NCBI GenBank assembly: GCA_964057225.1
Contig: OZ059895.1
Span: forward strand, 22,330,688 to 22,394,687
From: Auanema rhodensis
Lineage: Eukaryota; Nematoda; Chromadorea; Rhabditida; Rhabditidae
Length of the DNA stretch: 64,000 nt
Direction of reading: 5' to 3'
The translations under genes were made by a program, and so were the position numbers. Position 1 is the first letter of the stretch. The number at the start of each line of letters is the position of its first letter. Positions 61,543 through 64,000 of the stretch are shown here, piece by piece. The notes under the pieces are model-generated. The model saw nothing but the letters and a program-made list of their open reading frames with translations. It had not been told where the DNA came from and did no database searches.

Positions 61543-64000
61543 GTGCTTGGTAACCATGACTTTGAAATTTACGTGAACTTTAATTTATGCTAATTAAGTG
61601 TACACATGATGTGCGCTTGGTATGTAACTCGCTTCACGTGAAAGATAAAGAGATGCGGTTTTCAAAATTAGATTCCTCATGTCCATATTAGTCTGAAAAC
61701 GAATTTTTATTGATATTGATGCATGGTAACTATGACTTTGAAATTTACGTGAACTTTAATTTATGCTAATTAAGTGTACACATGATGTGCACTTGGTATG
61801 TAACTCGCTTCACGTCAACGATAAAGAGATGCGGTTTTCAAAATTAGATTCCCCATGTCCATATTAGTCTAAAAACAAATTTTTATTAATATTGGTGCAT
61901 GGTAACCATGACTTTGAAATTTACGTGAACTTTAATTTATGCTAATTAAGTGTACACATGATGTGCACTTGGTATGTAAAACGCTTCACGTCAAAGATAA
62001 AGAGATGCGGTTTTCCAAATTAGATTCCCCATGTCCATATCAGTTCAAAAACAAATTTTTGTTGATATTGGTGGATGGTAACCATGACTTTGAAATTTAC
62101 GTGAACTTTAATTTATGCTAATTAAGTGTACACATGATGTGCACTTGGTATGTAACTCGCTTCACGTCAACGATAAAGAGATGCGGTTTTCAAAATTAGA
62201 TTCCCCATGTCCATATTAGTCTAAAAACAAATTTTTATTGATATTGATGCATGGTAACTATGACTTTGAAATTTACGTGAACTTTAATTTATGCTAATTA
62301 AGTGTACACATGATGTGCACTTGGTATGTAACTCGCTTCACGTCAACGATAAAGAGATGCGGTTTTCAAAATTAGATTCCTCATGTCCATATTAGTCTAA
62401 AAACGAATTTTTATTGATATTGATGCATGGTAACTATGACTTTGAAATTTACGTGAACTTTAATTTATGCTAATTAAGTGTACACATGATGTGCACTTGG
62501 TATGTAACTCGCTTCACGTCAACGATAAAGAGATGCGGTTTTCAAAATTAGATTCCCCATGTCCATATTAGTCTAAAAACAAATTTTTATTAATATTGGT
62601 GCATGGTAACCATGACTTTGAAATTTACGTGAACTTTAATTTATGCTAATTAAGTGTACACATGATGTGCACTTGGTATGTAAAACGCTTCACGTCAAAG
62701 ATAAAGAGATGCGGTTTTCCAAATTAGATTCCCCATGTCCATATCAGTTCAAAAACAAATTTTTGTTGATATTGGTGGATGGTAACCATGACTTTGAAAT
62801 TTACGTGAACTTTAATTTATGCTAATTAAGTGTACACATGATGTGCACTTGGTATGTAAAACGCTTCACGTCAAAGATAAAGAGATGCGGTTTTCCAAAT
62901 TAGATTCCCCATGTCCATATCAGTTCAAAAACAAATTTTTGTTGATATTGGTGGATGGTAACCATGACTTTGAAATTTACGTGAACTTTAATTTATGCTA
63001 ATTAAGTGTACACATGATGTGCGCTTGGTATGTAACTCGCTTCACGTGAAAGATAAAGGGATGCGGTTTTCAAAATTAGATTCCCCATGTCCATATTAGT
63101 CTAAAAACGAATTTTTATTGATATTGATGCATGGTAACCATGACTTTGAAATTTACGTGAACTTTAATTTATGCTTATTAAGTGTACACGTGATGTGCAC
63201 TTGGTATGTAACTTGCTTCACGTGAAAGATAAAGGGATGCGGTTTTCAAAATTAGATTCCCCATGTCCATATTAGTCTAAAAACAAATTTTTGTTGATAT
63301 TGGTGGATGGTAACCATGACTTTGAAATTTACGTGAACTTTAATTTATGCTAATTAAGTGTACACGTGATGTGCACTCGGTATGTAACTCGCTTCACGTG
63401 AAATATGAAGAGATGCGGTTTTCAAAATTAGATTCCCCATGTCCATATTAGTCTAAAAACAAATTTTTATTCATATTGGTGCTTGGTAACCATGACTTTG
63501 AAATTTACGTGAACTTTAATTTATGCTAATTAAGTGAACACATGATGTGCACTTGGTATGTAACTCGCTTCACGTGAAAGATAAAGAGATGCGGTTTTCA
63601 AAATTAGATTTCGCATGTCCATATTAGTCTAAAAACAATTTTTTATTGATATTGGTGCATGGTAACCATGACTTTAAAATTTACGTGAACTTTAATTTAT
63701 GCTAATTAAGTGTACACATGATGTGCGCTTGGTATGTAACTCGCTTCACGTGAAAGATAAAGAGATGCGGTTTTCAAAATTAGATTCCTCATGTCCATAT
63801 TAGTCTGAAAACGAATTTTTATTGATATTGATGCATGGTAACTATGACTTTGAAATTTACGTGAACTTTAATTTATGCTAATTAAGTGTACACATGATGT
63901 GCACTTGGTATGTAACTCGCTTCACGTCAACGATAAAGAGATGCGGTTTTCAAAATTAGATTCCCCATGTCCATATTAGTCTAAAAACAAATTTTTATTA
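61543..64000 (+). repeat. Right-end region with single-monomer and dimer amplification
   Basis: GTCAACG monomers lie at about 61816, 62167, 62343, 62519 and 63926, with three of them in direct succession. GTAAAACGC/CAGTTCAAAAAC monomers start at 61939, 62643 and 62819; the last two are adjacent and read the same. TTATTCATATTGG at 61531 and 63467 gives an 1936-bp spacing, and GTCTGAAAACG at 61691 and 63803 gives 2112 bp. The array continues past the right edge of the window. Confidence 0.87.
62643..62994 (+). repeat. Two adjacent identical variant monomers
   Basis: Units starting at 62643 and 62819 are both of the rare GTAAAACGC subtype. They share GTCAAAG, GGTTTTCCAAATTAG, CCATATCAGTTCAAAAAC and TTTTTGTTGATATTGGTGG, with no difference that I can see over 176 bp. 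Elsewhere this subtype stands alone, at 32566, 58598, 60883 and 61939. This is the clearest example of a recent one-monomer tandem duplication in the window. Confidence 0.9.

Larger units (their letters stand above)
1..64000 (+). repeat. 176-bp tandem satellite array, putative plant centromeric repeat
   Basis: Seen: the same unit repeats from the first to the last base, about 364 times, always in one orientation. Two adjacent copies with the same variant start exactly 176 bp apart, at 62643 and 62819. Landmarks in nearly every unit are GTGTACAC, ATGTGC, a TTCACGT core, GATGCGGTTTTC, CATGTCCATATTAGTCT, an A-rich then T-rich stretch, and CATGGTAACCATGAC. My hand-counted consensus is about 32% G+C. 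No unit is interrupted by foreign DNA and no inversion point was seen. Known of the class: 150-180 bp AT-rich tandem repeats in megabase arrays are typical of plant centromeres. Inference: this is a centromeric or pericentromeric array. A subtelomeric or knob satellite cannot be excluded, because no flanking sequence or telomere repeat is present. The + strand label only reflects the orientation in which the motifs are described. Confidence 0.97.

Noticed and set aside
16388-62998. Seventeen short open frames of 60 or 76 codons starting MLFKC or MLIKC, at 16388, 19204, 21491, 23954, 25184, 26414, 29754, 32566, 37315, 40483, 49806, 52445, 58598, 60883, 61939, 62643 and 62819
   Set aside because: Each begins at the ATGCTA of a monomer and runs one unit. 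The usual monomer has an in-frame TAG in CCATATTAGTCT. These copies only stay open because that site reads CAG (CATATCAG) or TAT (CATATTATT). The 76-codon forms arise when the next unit has GCTTATTAAG instead of GCTAATTAAG (TAA). They follow block copying of the satellite, with no independent sign of coding.
1-64000. CRISPR array
   Set aside because: The repetition is regular, but there are no spacers. The entire 176-bp unit repeats, which is satellite organisation.
1-64000. Centromere protein B box
   Set aside because: I looked for the TTCG....A..CGGG pattern on both strands of the consensus and variants. GATGCGG and TTTCGCATG are the nearest pieces and lack the required spacing and GGG.
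1-64000. CACGTG and CTCGCTTCACGTG segments as a G-box promoter
   Set aside because: The core occurs in many monomers at a fixed place with no gene downstream, and is lost in others (CACGTC). It is better explained as part of the repeat.
1-64000. Telomere repeats, rDNA, tRNA or other RNA genes
   Set aside because: No TTTAGGG or TTAGGG runs and no rRNA or tRNA landmarks were seen. Every stretch reads as the same 176-bp unit.

Overview
The whole 64 kb window is one uninterrupted tandem satellite array. The monomer is about 176 bp, so roughly 364 copies lie head to tail, all in the same orientation. I see no protein-coding gene, RNA gene, transposon, CRISPR array or unique-sequence island. The base composition (about 32% G+C in a consensus I counted by hand), the nucleosome-scale monomer and the megasatellite organisation suggest a plant centromeric or pericentromeric array from a long-read assembly. 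Two short motifs, and the spacing between them, resemble the Arabidopsis CEN180 (pAL1) repeat as I remember it. A Brassicaceae source is therefore a reasonable but unproven guess.

The array is not homogeneous. Monomers carry recurring diagnostic variants (for example GTGAACAC versus GTGTACAC, CACATG versus CACGTG, CTCGCT versus CTTGCT, ACAATATTTT versus ACAAATTTTT). The order of these variants shows that blocks of 2 to 18 monomers have been copied in tandem. From left to right the clearest blocks are: about 2814 bp x2 (0.75-6.4 kb), 1936 bp x1.8 (6.1-9.6 kb), 352 bp x2 (10.9-11.7 kb), 1056 bp (12.6-14.9 kb), about 2816 bp x2 (14.1-19.6 kb), 1230 bp x3 (23.9-27.5 kb), 879 bp x2 (27.9-29.7 kb), 527 bp x2 (31.1-32.3 kb), 1055 bp (33.4-34.7 kb), 3168 bp x1.9 (36.8-42.7 kb), 1231 bp x3 (42.7-46.4 kb), 2639 bp x1.9 (47.7-52.8 kb), 880 bp x2 (54.2-55.9 kb), 1053 and 1933 bp (55.9-60.4 kb), and single-monomer amplification at the right end (61.5-64 kb). 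Several blocks also recur at long range, for example 31.2-33.2 kb at 59.5-61.5 kb and 14-19.5 kb at 35-37.7 kb.

The regional layout follows the variants. The left 8 kb has its own types (GTGCAAGATAGAG, and GTCAAAG followed by AAGGG). The middle (about 12-54 kb) is marked by the ACAATATTTT and TTGTAATTTA monomers. The right end is marked by TTTCGC, GTCAACG and GTAAAACGC monomers. Nothing in the window works as a gene set. If the array has a role it is structural, in chromatin or centromeres. Small open frames of 60-76 codons exist only where one substitution removes a TAG present in the usual monomer, so they are artefacts of the satellite.
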